DNA from: Okapia johnstoni
Lineage: Eukaryota > Chordata > Mammalia > Artiodactyla > Giraffidae
Assembly: GCA_024291935.2 (NCBI GenBank)
Contig: JAGTYA010000026.1
Span: 9,156,001-9,220,000 of the forward strand
Direction: 5' to 3'
DNA length: 64,000 bases
Notes under the pieces: generated by a model
Seen by the model: only the letters and a program-made list of their open reading frames with translations
Database searches by the model: none
What the model was told of the DNA's origin: nothing
Made by a program: the position numbers and the translations under genes
In this document: positions 11,113-22,173 of the stretch, in pieces
How positions within the stretch are numbered: position 1 is the stretch's first letter
Layout: every line of letters begins with the position of its first letter

Positions 11113-11712
11113 AAAAAGAAAAGGTTCGTATAGTCAAAGCTATGGTTTTTCCAGTAGCCATGTATGGATGTGAGAGTTGGATCATTAAGAAGGCTGAGCA
11201 CCAAAGAACTGAAGCTTTTGAGGGAGGTGGGAGGGGGGTTCTGGAAGGGGAACACATGTACACCCATGGCGGATTCATGCCAATGTATGGCAAAACCAAT
11301 ACAATATTGTAAAGTAAAAAAATAGATAAATAAATAAATTAAAAAAAAAAAAAGAATTGAAGCTTTTGAACTGTGGTGTTGGAGAAGACTCTTGAGAGTT
11401 CAAGGAGATTGAACCAGTCAATCCTAAAGGAAATCAACCCTGAAGATTCGTTGGAAGGACTGATGCTGAAGCTCCAATACTTAGGCCACCTGATGTGAAG
11501 AGGTGATTCATTGGAAAAGACCCTGATGCTGGGAAAGATTGAAGGCAGGAGGAGAAGGGGACAACAGAGGATGAGATGGTTCAGTAGCATCATCGACTCA
11601 GTGAACATGAGTTTGAGCAAACTCCAGGAGATGGTGAAGGACAGGGAAGCCTGGCATGCTGCAGTTCATGGGGTCACAAAGAGTCAAATACAACTGGGCA
11701 ACTGAAGAACAA
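11113..11712 (+). repeat. BovB 3' end, interrupted by an L1 3' insert
   Basis: Sense BovB text starts GGTTCGTATAGTCAAAGC and ends CAAATACAACTGGGCAACTG. The reverse-transcriptase C-terminal line (KAMVFPVAMYGCESWIIKKA) is readable at 11138-11197. An L1 3' end interrupts it at 11222-11350. Confidence 0.88.
11222..11350 (+). mobile_element. L1 3'-end insertion with target-site duplication
   Basis: The insert carries ACACATGTACACCCATGG, then CAAAACCAATACAATATTG and ends with an A tract. The 19-bp flanks AAAGAACTGAAGCTTTTGA (11203-11221) and AAAGAATTGAAGCTTTTGA (11351-11369) differ at one base and form the duplication of the BovB target. Confidence 0.85.
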
Positions 11713-12043
11713 AAATCTGTGTAAATTGGTTAAAACTTGTCAAAATGAGGTTCCCAAAGTAATGGATTTTATTCTATATACTTAGTCTCAATAAAGCTTT
11801 TTTGCCCCTGGCTTGAGGATGGTTAAACGGATAATGGGATAGACTGTGGTGGACATTTTCTTGGTTTTAGCTGTTACAATTGAGGGAAGGAGAAAAATTG
11901 GGAGTGGATTGTATTACAATGAGAAAAGAGGCACCATTGACATTACCTCTGATGAAGGTTCCCTCTTTTTTTTTTGGCCACGTGGCCAATCTAACTTTAG
12001 CTGCCCTTAAGGTCCCCTGGAACAAATCATTGACCCGATGAGT

Positions 12044-12056
12044 CTTAATAATTTAT
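12044..12056 (+). promoter_or_regulatory. HNF1-like site upstream of SLC22A6-like exon 1
   Basis: CTTAATAATTTAT matches the left arm and centre of the HNF1 palindrome GTTAATNATTAAC. It lies about 215 bp before the exon 1 ATG. HNF1 is established as a driver of SLC22A6 in proximal tubule, so the promoter of the paralogue may be inherited. The right arm is imperfect. Confidence 0.35.
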
Positions 12057-12271
12057 CGCCTTACTTTCAAGTCACAGTTTAACTTGGTACCTCTAAAGAA
12101 GTTATAAACACTAGTTTTTAGTTCGGGTGACTTAAGGCCACAGCAGAACCGGGAACTGATGAGCTGAGAAGACAAAGGACAGCCTGTCTCCTCCCCTCTG
12201 CACCAAAAGCCTGGAAACAGTTTGTGGGAGCAAGAGGCCTCCGCTCCTGGGCCCCTGAGAGGTCCTACCCC

Positions 12272-12640
12272 ATGGCCTTCAATGACCTCCTGCTGCAGGT
12301 GGGGGGCGTCGGCCGCTTCCAGAAGATCCAGATGATTCTGTTGATTCTGCCCCTGTTCCTCACGTTTGTGCACAACACCCTGCAGAACTTCACCGCCGCC
12401 ATCCCCACCCACCACTGCCGCCCACCTGCCGACACCAACCTCAGCGAGGACGGGGAGCTGGAGGCCTGGCTGCCCCGGGATGGGCAGGGGCGGCCCGAGT
12501 CCTGCCTCCTCTTCACCTCCCCTCAGCGGGGACCGCCCTTTCCCAATGGCACAGAGACCAACGGTATAGGGGCCACAGAACCCTGCCCCCATGGCTGGAT
12601 CTACAACAACAGCACTTTCCCTTCCACCATCGTGACTGAG
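12272..12640 (+). CDS. SLC22A6-like exon 1
   Basis: This exon gives 123 codons from ATG (context CCCCATGG) to CTGAG|GTGAGG. It encodes TM1 and the large extracellular loop. It starts [20 protein letters not shown], and [20 protein letters not shown] carries the OAT1 glycosylation site N39 and Cys49. Sequons NLS, NGT and NST remain, but the NGT near residue 97 of OAT1 reads NGI and is lost. By eye it is about 79% identical to remembered human OAT1, far closer than the other exons. Confidence 0.88.
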
Positions 12641-12700
12641 GTGAGGAGCCCTGGGCCCCCAGCTCCTCCTCCCAACCCGTGTCCCCAGCTTACCATCCCC

Positions 12701-12728
12701 ACACACACAGAGAGACACACACACACAG
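12701..12728. repeat. CA-rich microsatellite
   Basis: A short interrupted (CA)n run lies 60 bp after the exon 1 donor of the SLC22A6-like gene. Confidence 0.8.
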
Positions 12729-13584
12729 ACTGTGCGAACCTGATCTGAATTTGTCCAAAGACCCTGGAGCTATGAAGAGTTCTGCCCAAAATGCAGGACA
12801 GAGAACAGAGGTTGGAATTGAGGTCTTCCTGGTAGAGAAGGTTATGGAACGCCTTGCAGAAAGCTGTTCCCTGCCCCTCCAACCTCCCCCAGAGAGAGAG
12901 ATACTGCTGCTGGAGTTCAATAGTCCACTTTGGTTTCCCTGAGAGTAGGAAGATGTGGGGGTGGTACAAAGAGGTGGAGAAAGGAGGTGAGCAGAGAGTG
13001 GAGGGCAAAGAGAATATTCCTGAGCAGAGGATTCTGGGCTCAGAGTCCTAGAGACAAAAACAATTTCCTGACTTCGTCTAGAAATAGCTCTCGGCAGCTG
13101 GGGCCAGGAGATGGAGAGCAGCCAAGGAACTAAGATGGGAAAGAGAACAGGGTTATGGGGAGGGGGAGGGTCCTTTCATCTCTAGTGATTTAACACCCCT
13201 CCCCCGAAACACACACACAGTCGATTGTAGAATCTCCCTGGCCTGCTAAATGGTTCATCCGGCTGAATTCTGCACTCTGTAGCTGTTGCATGGATCGTGC
13301 TCTTAACATCTGTTCTAGTCAATGGTCTTTTGGTTGCAAGAAAGAAGCTTTCTCCAGTCAGCTCATGAGGAAAGGGATTTCAGGAAATCCAAGGGCAGGA
13401 AACAAAGCGTGTCCAGGCTTCATGGCAACTGGAGCCAGGGATTGAAGCACCAGTGGCATCGCTCTACACTCACTCTATGACTCTCTTTCTCAACCCGTTT
13501 TGTCTGTGTGCTCATCTCACAAGACAACTGCTGATCCCAGCTCTGATCCATCACCTCTCAGATTTAGGGCCCACCACCAACCTG
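12729..13584. other. Intron 1 of SLC22A6-like, unique sequence
   Basis: Apart from a short ACACACACAC run near 13212, I see no exon, repeat family or RNA gene here. Confidence 0.4.
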
Positions 13585-13790
13585 GGTTTCCCAGGTAACA
13601 CTAGTGGTAAAGAATCTGCTGCCAATACAGGAGACATAAGAGACGCAGGTTCAATCCCTAGATTTGGGAGATCCCCTGGAGAAGGGCATGGCAACCCACT
13701 TCAGTATTCTTGCCTGGAGAATGCCCGTGGACAGAGGAGCCTGGGGGACTACGGCCCACGGGGTCACAGAGAGTCACACAAACGCACCAG
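13585..13790 (+). repeat. Bov-tA SINE
   Basis: The sense copy runs from TTTCCCAGGTAACACTAGTGG through ACTTCAGTATTCTTGCCTGG to GGTCACAGAGAGTCACAC. Confidence 0.85.
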
Positions 13791-13799
13791 CCAGAACAT

Positions 13800-14906
13800 T
13801 TTCCATAAATCTTAATTCAAATTCTTAGAAAAGGCTCTGATTGGCTCAACCCAACACATTGATGAGTAGCCCCCTCCACGACCCTGCAATTGGCTCAGGT
13901 GTCCACATTTAATCTAATCATCACACGAAGGGGCAAAATAGTGGGATTATGTGGCCCATTGCCTGGTAGTCAGGACCGTGCAGAAAAGATGACTTGAGAA
14001 GGGGCTGTGGGTGAGCACAATCTCCAGACTTGCCTGATGCAGCATCAGTCTGAAAGTGGTAGGAGTTAAGCCATACTTCCCACTAGCCAGACCCAAGATA
14101 CAGAAGCAGAAGGTGAGTAAGGATGGCTAGTCCTCCTCCCTCTGAGCGTCATATGCCATCCCCTCCCAGCATAGCTGAGGGGGAATGCCTTACTTATTCT
14201 CCAGCCTCCACCCAAATTCTGAGACATCCTCCTCCACCCACCTTAACTTGTATGCTATCAATCCCTCCAATTCTGCTTTTCCGTTTCCCTTCTTAAAACT
14301 CTACACCCTGCTTTCCAAGTTTGACAATACTCCAGGAACTATTAATATCAACCTTGCTGTTGTTCTTCTGTTCAAAACAGCAGGCAGTGTGATCAGAAGC
14401 TCAAATTTCTTTGGATTCCTTGCCATCTGGAGCAAAGAATCTGGGTGAGTGAGCACCTTAGCTTTCCTTCTAAATGGAGTTAGTAGTCATCTTCTCATCA
14501 GTTTCAGTAACTGACAAAGCCAGATGCCTACAATTTTCATTAGTTGTGGGGAGAAGCCAAGAATAATCCAGTCCTCTTTCAACAGGTACTGTGTGGGACC
14601 AATGTCCACCATATTTTCATGAACACAATCAGGATAACTCTTCCTTGGGCCAATAATGCCAAAGGCTGCACCAGAAAACACTTCATTAGGATAAAAGGCA
14701 GCTTACGTGTATAACCCAGCGTGAAGCTGGACCTTTCGAGTGGTGAAGCAAATGAAATAGCTCACAAGTTATCAAGGGTTGCTTAAGCAAGAAGATTAGT
14801 CTCAATATCCAGTAGGCACAGCTGCACAGGGCACCTGAGAAAAACAAGTCCCAGCTTCCCCTCAGAAAGAACTTCCAAAGGGCCTGTATCCCAAAGGGAT
14901 ACCTCA
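13800..14906. other. Intron 1 of SLC22A6-like, no gene seen
   Basis: The sequence looks single-copy or too old to classify. The open frames at 14185-14448 and 14686-14907 have no recognisable motif and no splice context. Confidence 0.35.
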
Positions 14907-15001
14907 TCCCTCTGAATGCAAAGCAAAAAAAAAAAAAAAATTAGTATAATAAGAAATAAGATGCTAGCTCTGGGTTACCTGAGCTCTTCTCCTTATTTTC
15001 T

Positions 15002-15228
15002 TTTTTTAGTATGTATTTATTTGGCCAAATCATGTCTTAGTTGCATCACGTGAGATTTTTCCTTGCAGCACACGGACTCTCTAGTTGCAGCAAGCAGGCT
15101 TCAATATTTGCAGCACACTGGCTGAGTTGCTCCGAGGCAAGTGGGATCTTAGCTCCCAACCAGGGATTGAATCTGCGTCCCCTACATTGCAAGGTGGATC
15201 CTTAATGACTGGACCACCAGGGAAGTCC
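15002..15228 (-). repeat. CHR-2-type tRNA-Glu SINE
   Basis: The antisense copy is recognised by GTTGCAGCAAGCAGGCTTC, CAACCAGGGATTGAATCTGC and the reversed head GACTGGACCACCAGGGAAG. An A17 tract at 14925-14941 lies upstream. Confidence 0.85.
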
Positions 15229-15264
15229 CCTCCTATTTCCTTCTGAATTAAAATATCCTGACTA

Positions 15265-15798
15265 TGCTCCTTGGAAGAAAAGTTATGATCAACCTAGACA
15301 GCATGTTAAAAAGCAGAGGCATTACTTTGCCAACAAAGGTACGTCTAGTCAAAGCTATGGTTTTTCCAGCAGTCATGTATGGATGTGAGAGTTGGACTAT
15401 AAAGAAAGCTGAGCACGGAAGAATTGATGCTTTTGAACTGTGGTGTTGGAGAAGACTCTTGAGAGTCCCTTGGACAGAAAGGAGATCCAACCAATCCATC
15501 CTAAAGGGAATCAGTCCTGAATATTCATTGGAAGGACTGATGTTGAAGCTGAAGTTCCAATACTTTGGCCACCTGATGCCAAGAGCTGACTCATTTGAAA
15601 AGTTCCTGATGCTGGGAAAGATTGAAGGCAGGAGAAGAAGGGGACAATAGAAGATGAAATGGCTGGATGGCATCACCAACCCAATGGACATGAGTTTGAG
15701 TAAACTCTGGGAATTGATGATGGACAGGGAGACCTGGCATGCTGCAGTCCATGGAGTCGCAAAGAGTCAGACACAACTGAGTGACTGAACTGAACTGA
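15265..15798 (+). repeat. BovB 3' end
   Basis: The sense copy keeps the C-terminal RT line (KVMINLDSMLKSRGITLPTK, VRLVKAMVFPAVMYGCESWT) for 128 residues up to a TAG at about 15648. It ends ACACAACTGAGTGACTGAAC. 5' truncated. Confidence 0.9.
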
Positions 15799-16099
15799 AT
15801 AACTGGCAGCTTCTATCTGAACTGTATGAGTCAGGACTCCTGTTTGCAAGTGGCTGCAATTCAACTCAAACTAATCTGAGCATGAAAAGAGGGTATAAAA
15901 GTTCCCATAACCCAATCACAAGACAAACAAAGGCAGAGCTGGCTCTAGGGGCCATGGAAACCAGGGCCATGTGTGCAAGACCTTTGTTGGCTCTCATCTT
16001 TTCTCTGCATGATGGGCATGTAACTATGACACAGATGCTTCGTTTAACATGACCACTGCCCATTCTGGGCTCACTTCTAATAACTGTCTCTCTGCTTCA

Positions 16100-16462
16100 C
16101 CTTTTTTAAATTTTTTTGAATAATTTTATTTACCTTTGGCTGTGTTGGGTCTTCACTGCTGTGTGGACTTTTCTCTAGTTGCAGCAAGCAGGGGCTACTC
16201 TCTAGTTGTGGTGCAAAGGCTTCTCACTGCGGTGGCTTCTCTTGTTGCTGAGCCCAGGTTCTATGCTGCCAGGGCTTCAGTAGTTGTGGCATGTGAGCTC
16301 AGCAGTAGTTGCAGCTCCCAAGCTCTAAACCACAGGCTCAATAGTAGTGGCACACAGGCTTAGTTGTTCCAAGGCATGTAGGATCTTCCAGGACCAGGGA
16401 TCAAACCCATGTCTCCTGCATTGGCAGGCAGATTCTTTATCACTGAACCAGCAGGGAAAGCC
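16100..16462 (-). repeat. CHR-2-type tRNA-Glu SINE
   Basis: This is the longest antisense CHR-2 copy in the window, from TTTGGCTGTGTTGGGTCTTC to ATTCTTTATCACTGAACCAG and CAGGGAAAGCC. It keeps the repeated internal units (TAGTTGTGGCATGTGAGC). Confidence 0.85.
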
Positions 16463-16805
16463 TCTCTGCTTTAACTTTGAAAAATTCTAGGGAAGACATT
16501 TTCTGACCTGGGTCACGTGCCCACCCTAGCTCCAGTGACTGGAGGGCAGAGAGGGCCTGAGTTACTATGAATGGCCGGCCTGAGTCCCCCTTTCACTTCT
16601 GTTCTGCAGTTGAACAACAGTTACCAATTTATGGCTCTACTTCCTGGTCCCACTGCCATTCCTTTTCTCTTTTTCTTTCCCCTGAGGCCAGCCTCACGGC
16701 ATCTTTCATTTATCACAGGCTTTATCAAGTTAGCAGTGCCGAGCTGTCCTAGGCAGCAATTCTCTGAGTCTCCCTCAAATCCACCACTACCCATTCCTAG
16801 ACTTC

Positions 16806-17060
16806 GGTTCCTTCGGGATGAATAAACAACAAGGTCCTGCTGTATAGCACAGGGAACTATATTCTATATCCTGTGATAAACCATAATAGAGAAGAATATG
16901 AAAAAGAACATATATATGTGTGTAACTGGATCACTTTGCTGTACAGCAGAAATGAACACAAGTACATCCTGAGGTACAATGTAAATAAGCTTTGGCTTAT
17001 ATATATATACACATATATATGTATATATATATATATTGCAATATTGCACTGTTGCTTTTA
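16806..17060 (+). repeat. L1 3' end (left arm of inverted pair)
   Basis: The text AACAACAAGGTCCTGCTGTA, AACTATATTCTATATCCTGTG and CTTTGCTGTACAGCAGAAATG is the sense 3' end of a ruminant L1. An AT microsatellite follows at 16999-17035. It pairs with the antisense copy ending at 17605. Confidence 0.8.
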
Positions 17061-17269
17061 CAGAAGACAAGTACCTTAGGGCAAAGCAGAGGCAGAGAAA
17101 TTCTTTCTGACTACATATTCCATATTCATTAATCAGTTTCTATTCTGAACTACTCCCAGATTTCATCACTAGGCTGCATACAAATTTTGTTCTCTTCTCA
17201 CTCCTCTGACTTCTTTTGTTATTTGACAAATCCTTATTTTTCCATTTTCTCTAAAATTGATAAATCTAT

Positions 17270-17640
17270 TTTTTTTAATTTTATTGAAGTACAGTTGATT
17301 TTCCTGGAGAAGGAGATGGCAACCCACTCCAGTATTCTTGCCTGGAGGGTTCCATGGACAGAGGAGCCTAGCGGGGTACAGTTCATGGGATCGCAAAGAG
17401 TCGGATGCGACTGAGCAACTATCACTCACAGTTGATTTACAATGTACTTCACAGTGTACTTGTGTTCATTTCTGCTGTACAGCAAAGTGATCCAGTTACA
17501 CACATATATATGTTCTTTTTCATATTCTTTTCTATTATGGTTTATCACAGGATATTGAATATAGTTCCCCATGCTATACAGCAGGACCTTGTTGTTTATC
17601 CGTCCTATATACGATAGTCTGCATCTGCTAATCCCACACT
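17270..17640 (-). repeat. L1 3' end (right arm), split by Bov-tA
   Basis: The antisense copy GTGTTCATTTCTGCTGTACAG, ATTATGGTTTATCACAGGATA and GCAGGACCTTGTTGTTTATCC is complementary to 16806-16965. A SINE at 17296-17428 splits it. Confidence 0.8.
17296..17428 (+). repeat. Bov-tA SINE, 5' truncated
   Basis: It begins at GATTTTCCTGGAGAAGGAGATG, without the tRNA head, and ends AGAGTCGGATGCGACTGAGC. The copy is close to consensus, so it is young. Confidence 0.85.
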
Positions 17641-17924
17641 CCTAATCCTCCCCTCCTCCAGCACTTCTCTGACTTCTCTCCTCTTTCCCTTTTGCTTCTC
17701 ATCCTTCCATTCCTCAGTTCCAGTCTATCTTATCCCTAACTCCTCCCTACAGTGTGTCTCCATCTCCACGGTCGTATTCTATTCACAAGTTTCCAATAAA
17801 GATTATTAAAATGAAGTCCCAGTTTGACACAGCCCTAAAATCTTTAAGTAAAAGTTACATCAGATAACACATAGAATTACAGAAGAGTAGTTATTTGAAT
17901 AAAACAGCAATAAAGTTCATTGCT

Positions 17925-18540
17925 TTTTATCACTTTTCATCTTATATTGGAGTATAGTTATTTAGGCCTTCTCAGACGGCTCAGTGGGTAAAGAATCCTC
18001 CTGCAATGCAGGAGACGCAGGTTCGATCCCTAGGTCAGGAAGGTCCCCTGGAGAACGACATAGTAACCCATTCCAGTATTCTTGCCTGTGGAATCCCATG
18101 GACAGAGGAGCCTGGCGGGCTACCGTCCACAGGGCTGCAAAGAGTCAGACATGACTGAAGCGACTGAGCATGCACGCATCGCTATTTAACAATGTGTTAG
18201 TCTCAGTTGTACAGCAAAGCTATTCGGTTGTACATACACCTGTATCTATTCTTCTTTAAATTCTTTTCCCCTTTATGTTATTACATAATATTAAGCAGAG
18301 TTCCTGTGCTATCCAGTAGGTCCTTGTTGATTATCCATTTTAAATATAGCAGTGTGTACATGTCCATCCCAAACTTCCTAATTATCCCTGCCCTCCACCC
18401 TTTCCCCCTGGTAACCATAAGCTCCTTCTCTCAGTCTGAAAGTCTCTTTGCATTTTGTAAATAAGTTCATTTGTATCATTTTTTTGTTCATTTGTTCAAA
18501 TGTATTTGTTCTTATTTTTTTTTAGATTCTGCATGTAAGT
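17925..18540 (-). repeat. L1 3' end with nested Bov-tA
   Basis: The antisense L1 tail resumes after the SINE as GTTAGTCTCAGTTGTACAGC and CCAGTAGGTCCTTGTTGATTATCC. Coverage runs to about 18540 in degenerate form. Confidence 0.7.
17963..18175 (+). repeat. Bov-tA SINE
   Basis: The complete sense copy begins AGGCCTTCTCAGACGGCTCAG with GGTTCGATCCC and ends AGACATGACTGAAGCGACTGAGC. It is nested in an antisense L1 tail. Confidence 0.9.
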
Positions 18541-19306
18541 GACAGAAAGCAAAATTTCTCTTACTCTGTCTGAAAGTCTGTTGCTCTTTGGAGAAAGTGT
18601 TCAAACGCAAACTCCCCAAATTGTATATCATGTGGTGTGTGCACAGGGTATTAATAGTCCCACAGTAATAATTAAATTCACAATTAAGGATTTCTTTCCA
18701 ATCAAATCATCAAGCAATTACACCTGAAGGATGAATTCATTTGGATATATATTAATACAACTTAGGGAGCATTCCCTAAACATCCTGGTCATCCCAGCCC
18801 CTTTTCCTTTTTCTTTTTTCTGTTAACAAAAGAAATGAGTTTTAAAACTCACTCAAAATTATGCAAAAATCAGCTCTTAATTGCAAATGAAATGCCACCA
18901 CTCATTTGTCATCTTTACTTAATTTTAAAGGCATCTGTGAGCAGCACGCTTTTTCTGCAGGCTGTAGAGCTGTTTTACTCCACCTCAAAATCAAGTACTT
19001 TTAAAATGGGAATCTTTTTTTTTTAATATTATTAAAAAGAGCAACAAAATTTAAACTGTTAGTTAAGGTATTCAAGTGCTGCTTACACAAGATTGCAAAT
19101 AACTACACCCTCTCAGACTTGTTTATGGAAAGTTAAGGGAAGGATGCAAGGGTATTTCACAGAACCCGAGGTCAAGAACTTGAGCCCAGTCTTATGAGAG
19201 ACTGCAATCAGGTGGTTGAAGAGAACCAGGGCACCTGGACTCTCCATCCCCACCTCTCTGGCACTGTGTTCGCACCCTGACCTCTCTGACTAGGTTCCTG
19301 TATCCT
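18541..19306. other. Intron 1 of SLC22A6-like, A/T-rich, no gene seen
   Basis: Degenerate A/T-rich sequence; no motif or RNA gene recognised. Confidence 0.35.
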
Positions 19307-19309
19307 TCT

Positions 19310-19413
19310 TCCCCTCCCCCTCCTCCCTCTCCCCCTCCCCCTCCTCCCTCCCCCTCCTCCCCCTGCCTCTCTTCCTCTGCTTCATCTTTTTCTCCTCTCC
19401 CTCTCTCTCTCCG
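19310..19413. repeat. Pyrimidine-rich CCTCCC low-complexity tract
   Basis: About 100 bp are almost pure C/T on the + strand (CCCCTCCCCCTCCTCCCTC units, then CTCTCTCTC). It lies 450 bp upstream of exon 2 of the SLC22A6-like gene. Confidence 0.85.
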
Positions 19414-19858
19414 TCTCATGATTTCTCAACTCCACTTCCACACTGTTCCACATTTGGCCCTCTCATCCCAGCTTTGAGTGTCCTTACAAACCTTGTTTCT
19501 CTGAGTCCCTTTTCCAAATCTGTAAGAAAAAGAAGCCGACTTTTAATTCTGTCAGTTTTCTTCAGCTGCACCCAAGGAGGGACAGGTCAAAGAGCCCTAA
19601 GAGAGGGTAAGCAATTAGTGCTCTGAAAAAGGGAAGCAGGCTACTCAGTCATCCCCCAAAATATCACTTACGTGTTTTGAAATCACTTGAATCATTCTCA
19701 CAAGGAGAAGATGGCAAGAAAGATTGTGTGACTCAGGGAGGCAGGCTGTCCTTATGTGCCGGTCCCAATCCAACATACTCAGCCCACCAGGAAGGACGGA
19801 GTGGACTGTGGTGGGGCCAGCCCGGCTCTCCTTGACTCCGGATCTTCCTTCCTCACAG

Positions 19859-19962
19859 TGGGACCTTGTGTGTACACGCAAGCCTTTGCTGCAGTTGAGT
19901 CAGTCCATCTTCATGGCAGGAATACTGGTCGGAAGCTTCATGTCTGGGATCATGGCAGACAG
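19859..19962 (+). CDS. SLC22A6-like exon 2
   Basis: The exon has 104 nt, acceptor CCTCACAG| and donor GACAG|GTCAGT. It reads WDLVCTRKPLLQLSQSIFMA, then GILVGSFMSGIMAD and part of Arg, which is TM2. The WDLVC start is invariant in OATs. Identity to human OAT1 is about 50% by eye. Confidence 0.85.
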
Positions 19963-20386
19963 GTCAGTGATGAACAAGCCTGGATCAAGGAGCAAAAGCA
20001 TAGGCGCTCTAGGCTGGACACAGAGGGGAGACTGGCAGCCCTGAGAATCCAGAGAGGGACACAGAATGATCCACCCAAGCCTGACCATGTCTGGAAGAAC
20101 CGCAGGAATCACACAACTGTCCATCAGCACTTTCCATGTCTCACCTCCTTTCAGTTCCACCTCACAATACCCGTGTGAAGCCAGCATGAATGTTACTGTT
20201 AACTGCATTTTACTAAAGAGGACACTGAGGTTCAGGAACATTAGATAATTTGCCCAAGGTGCCTAGAAGGAACCCAGAAAATTATGTTGTTAATTCTGAG
20301 CAGTGGAATTGGAAAGAAGAGAACTTTTCACTTTTCATTATTATATTGTTTGAACTTTTATGGTAATTCATTACTTTTGTAATTGT

Positions 20387-20672
20387 GTATATATGTATAT
20401 ATATATATATATATATATTTTTTTGGCTGCGCTGGGTCTTTGTTGCTGCACAAGGGCTTTTCTCTCGTTGTGGAGAGCAGGGACTACTCTTTGTGGTGGA
20501 GCACAGGCACTAGGCACTCAGGTTTCAGTAACTGCAGCACACAGCCTCAGGAGTTGTGGTGCATGGGCTTATCTGGTCCGTAGCATGTGGAATCTTCTCG
20601 TATCAGAGATCGAATCCAAGTCCCTACATTGTCAGGCGGATTCCCATCCACTGTGCCAGCAGGGAAGTCCTA
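20387..20672 (-). repeat. AT microsatellite and CHR-2-type SINE
   Basis: A (TA)n run at 20390-20419 abuts the 3' end of an antisense SINE (TTGGCTGCGCTGGGTCTTTG to CACTGTGCCAGCAGGGAAGTCC). The microsatellite probably grew from the SINE tail. Confidence 0.85.
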
Positions 20673-21080
20673 AAGTAAATATTTAATGTTTACTTTTTTG
20701 AAAAGTACAGTCACACAGCTAACAAGTGGCAAAAGCAGGACAAGAATCCAGATTTTCTGACACCCAGAAGAAATTGCTTCCCACCACTTCTGCCTTGTAT
20801 GTGACATGTGAGTGTCACAGAAACAAACACAGACGTGGCAATCAATAACAGTTAGGGACAAGCCTCAGGTCTGCCATAACTGTGTGCCACAAGAAGGTTA
20901 TACCACCTCTCTCAGTCTTGGTTTTTCCATCTATAAAATGGAGGCTGTGATAAGGGTTAAATTAGTACCTGCAACTCAGTGTTTGTTACTCTAACTTTGA
21001 CTGTCTTCCAGGCCAGAGACCATAAAAATAACCATGAGATGAATAATAAGAGGCAATTTTCTAAAGAATAAAATTTGAGC
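20673..21080. other. Intron 2 of SLC22A6-like with MIR-like text
   Basis: Phrases such as TTTTTCCATCTATAAAATGGAGG near 20920 suggest an old MIR; no gene seen. Confidence 0.4.
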
Positions 21081-21084
21081 GTGT

Positions 21085-21178
21085 ACCCATGGCTGATTCT
21101 TATTGATGTATGACAGAAAACCACAAAATTCTATAAAGCAATTATCCTTCAATTAAAAAATAAATAAATTTTTAAAAA
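21085..21178 (+). repeat. L1 3'-end fragment
   Basis: The text ACCCATGGCTGATTCTTATTG, ATGTATGACAGAAAACC and TAAAGCAATTATCCTTCAATT is the terminal part of a sense ruminant L1 with an A-rich tail. Confidence 0.75.
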
Positions 21179-21319
21179 AATTTTTTAAATGAAGTTTGAA
21201 AATATTCTATCACAGCAGATCAAAGACACAGAATCAGCTTTATTATTCATAAAATATAAGCCACAGCCAAATCCATTTTGCAAAAGCATAAACCTTGCAT
21301 AAGTTTCTCAAAAATAAAA

Positions 21320-21700
21320 ATCCCATAAACCAAGCTCATGGACACAGAGAAGAGACTGGTAGTTTCTAGAGACTGGGAGGAGGGGATGGCCAAAATGAGT
21401 GAAGAAGGTCAAAAGTTACCAAGTTTAAGCTATAGAATAAGTAAGTCATGGGAATGTAGTGTACATCATGATGACTGTACTTAATAATACTGTATTGCAT
21501 ATTTGAAAGTCACAAAGTGAAATCTTAAGTGTTCTCATCACACACAAAAAAATTATTGTAACTATATATGGTGATAGATTTTAAGTAGATTTATTGTAGT
21601 GCTCATTTCACAATGTATACAAATATAGAATCATTATGTTATACAACTGAAACTATTTCACTGCTGTATATCAATAATACCCTCAATTTAAAAAAATATC
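21320..21700 (+). repeat. Degenerate L1 3' UTR-like sequence
   Basis: The phrase AGACTGGTAGTTTCTAGAGACTGGGAGG and a run of A/T-rich text resemble an older L1 3' UTR. The family is uncertain. Confidence 0.45.
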
Positions 21701-22173
21701 ACAAAAGGCTGTCTCCTAACAGGAATGCTGGTTGTTTCCATCAACCAACAGTCAAAGAATCAACCACACCCCAAAGCAGTAGTTCCCAAACCTTGGAAGT
21801 GTGATAAAAATCAGGTTTCTAGCATACCTTCCAGATATGCAATAGGCCGTAAGTGGGGCTCTGGTATCTGGATTGCTTTCAACACACCTCTGTTATTCTG
21901 ATAAAGGTGTGTGACTCCCTTCACAGAGGTCTGCTGAGATGCATCAGGACCCTGGACAGCAGCAATCCAAGGATCTTCCCAGCAACAGGTCCCCTAGATG
22001 CCAACCTTCACCCAAGTATTCCCCACCTCCCATCTCAGCATCTACCCCATGGTCATATGCAGGCAGCCTCACAAACACCTGTTAGATTGCCCAGGGCATC
22101 AAAGATGAGACAGCCAGGGACACGGGACAGGGGAGCAAGCAATGCGCTTGACAGGTTTCCCCTCCTTTCACAG

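Noticed and set aside
12053..12724. 223-residue - strand frame
   Set aside because: Mirror of exon 1 of the SLC22A6-like gene; no independent motif.
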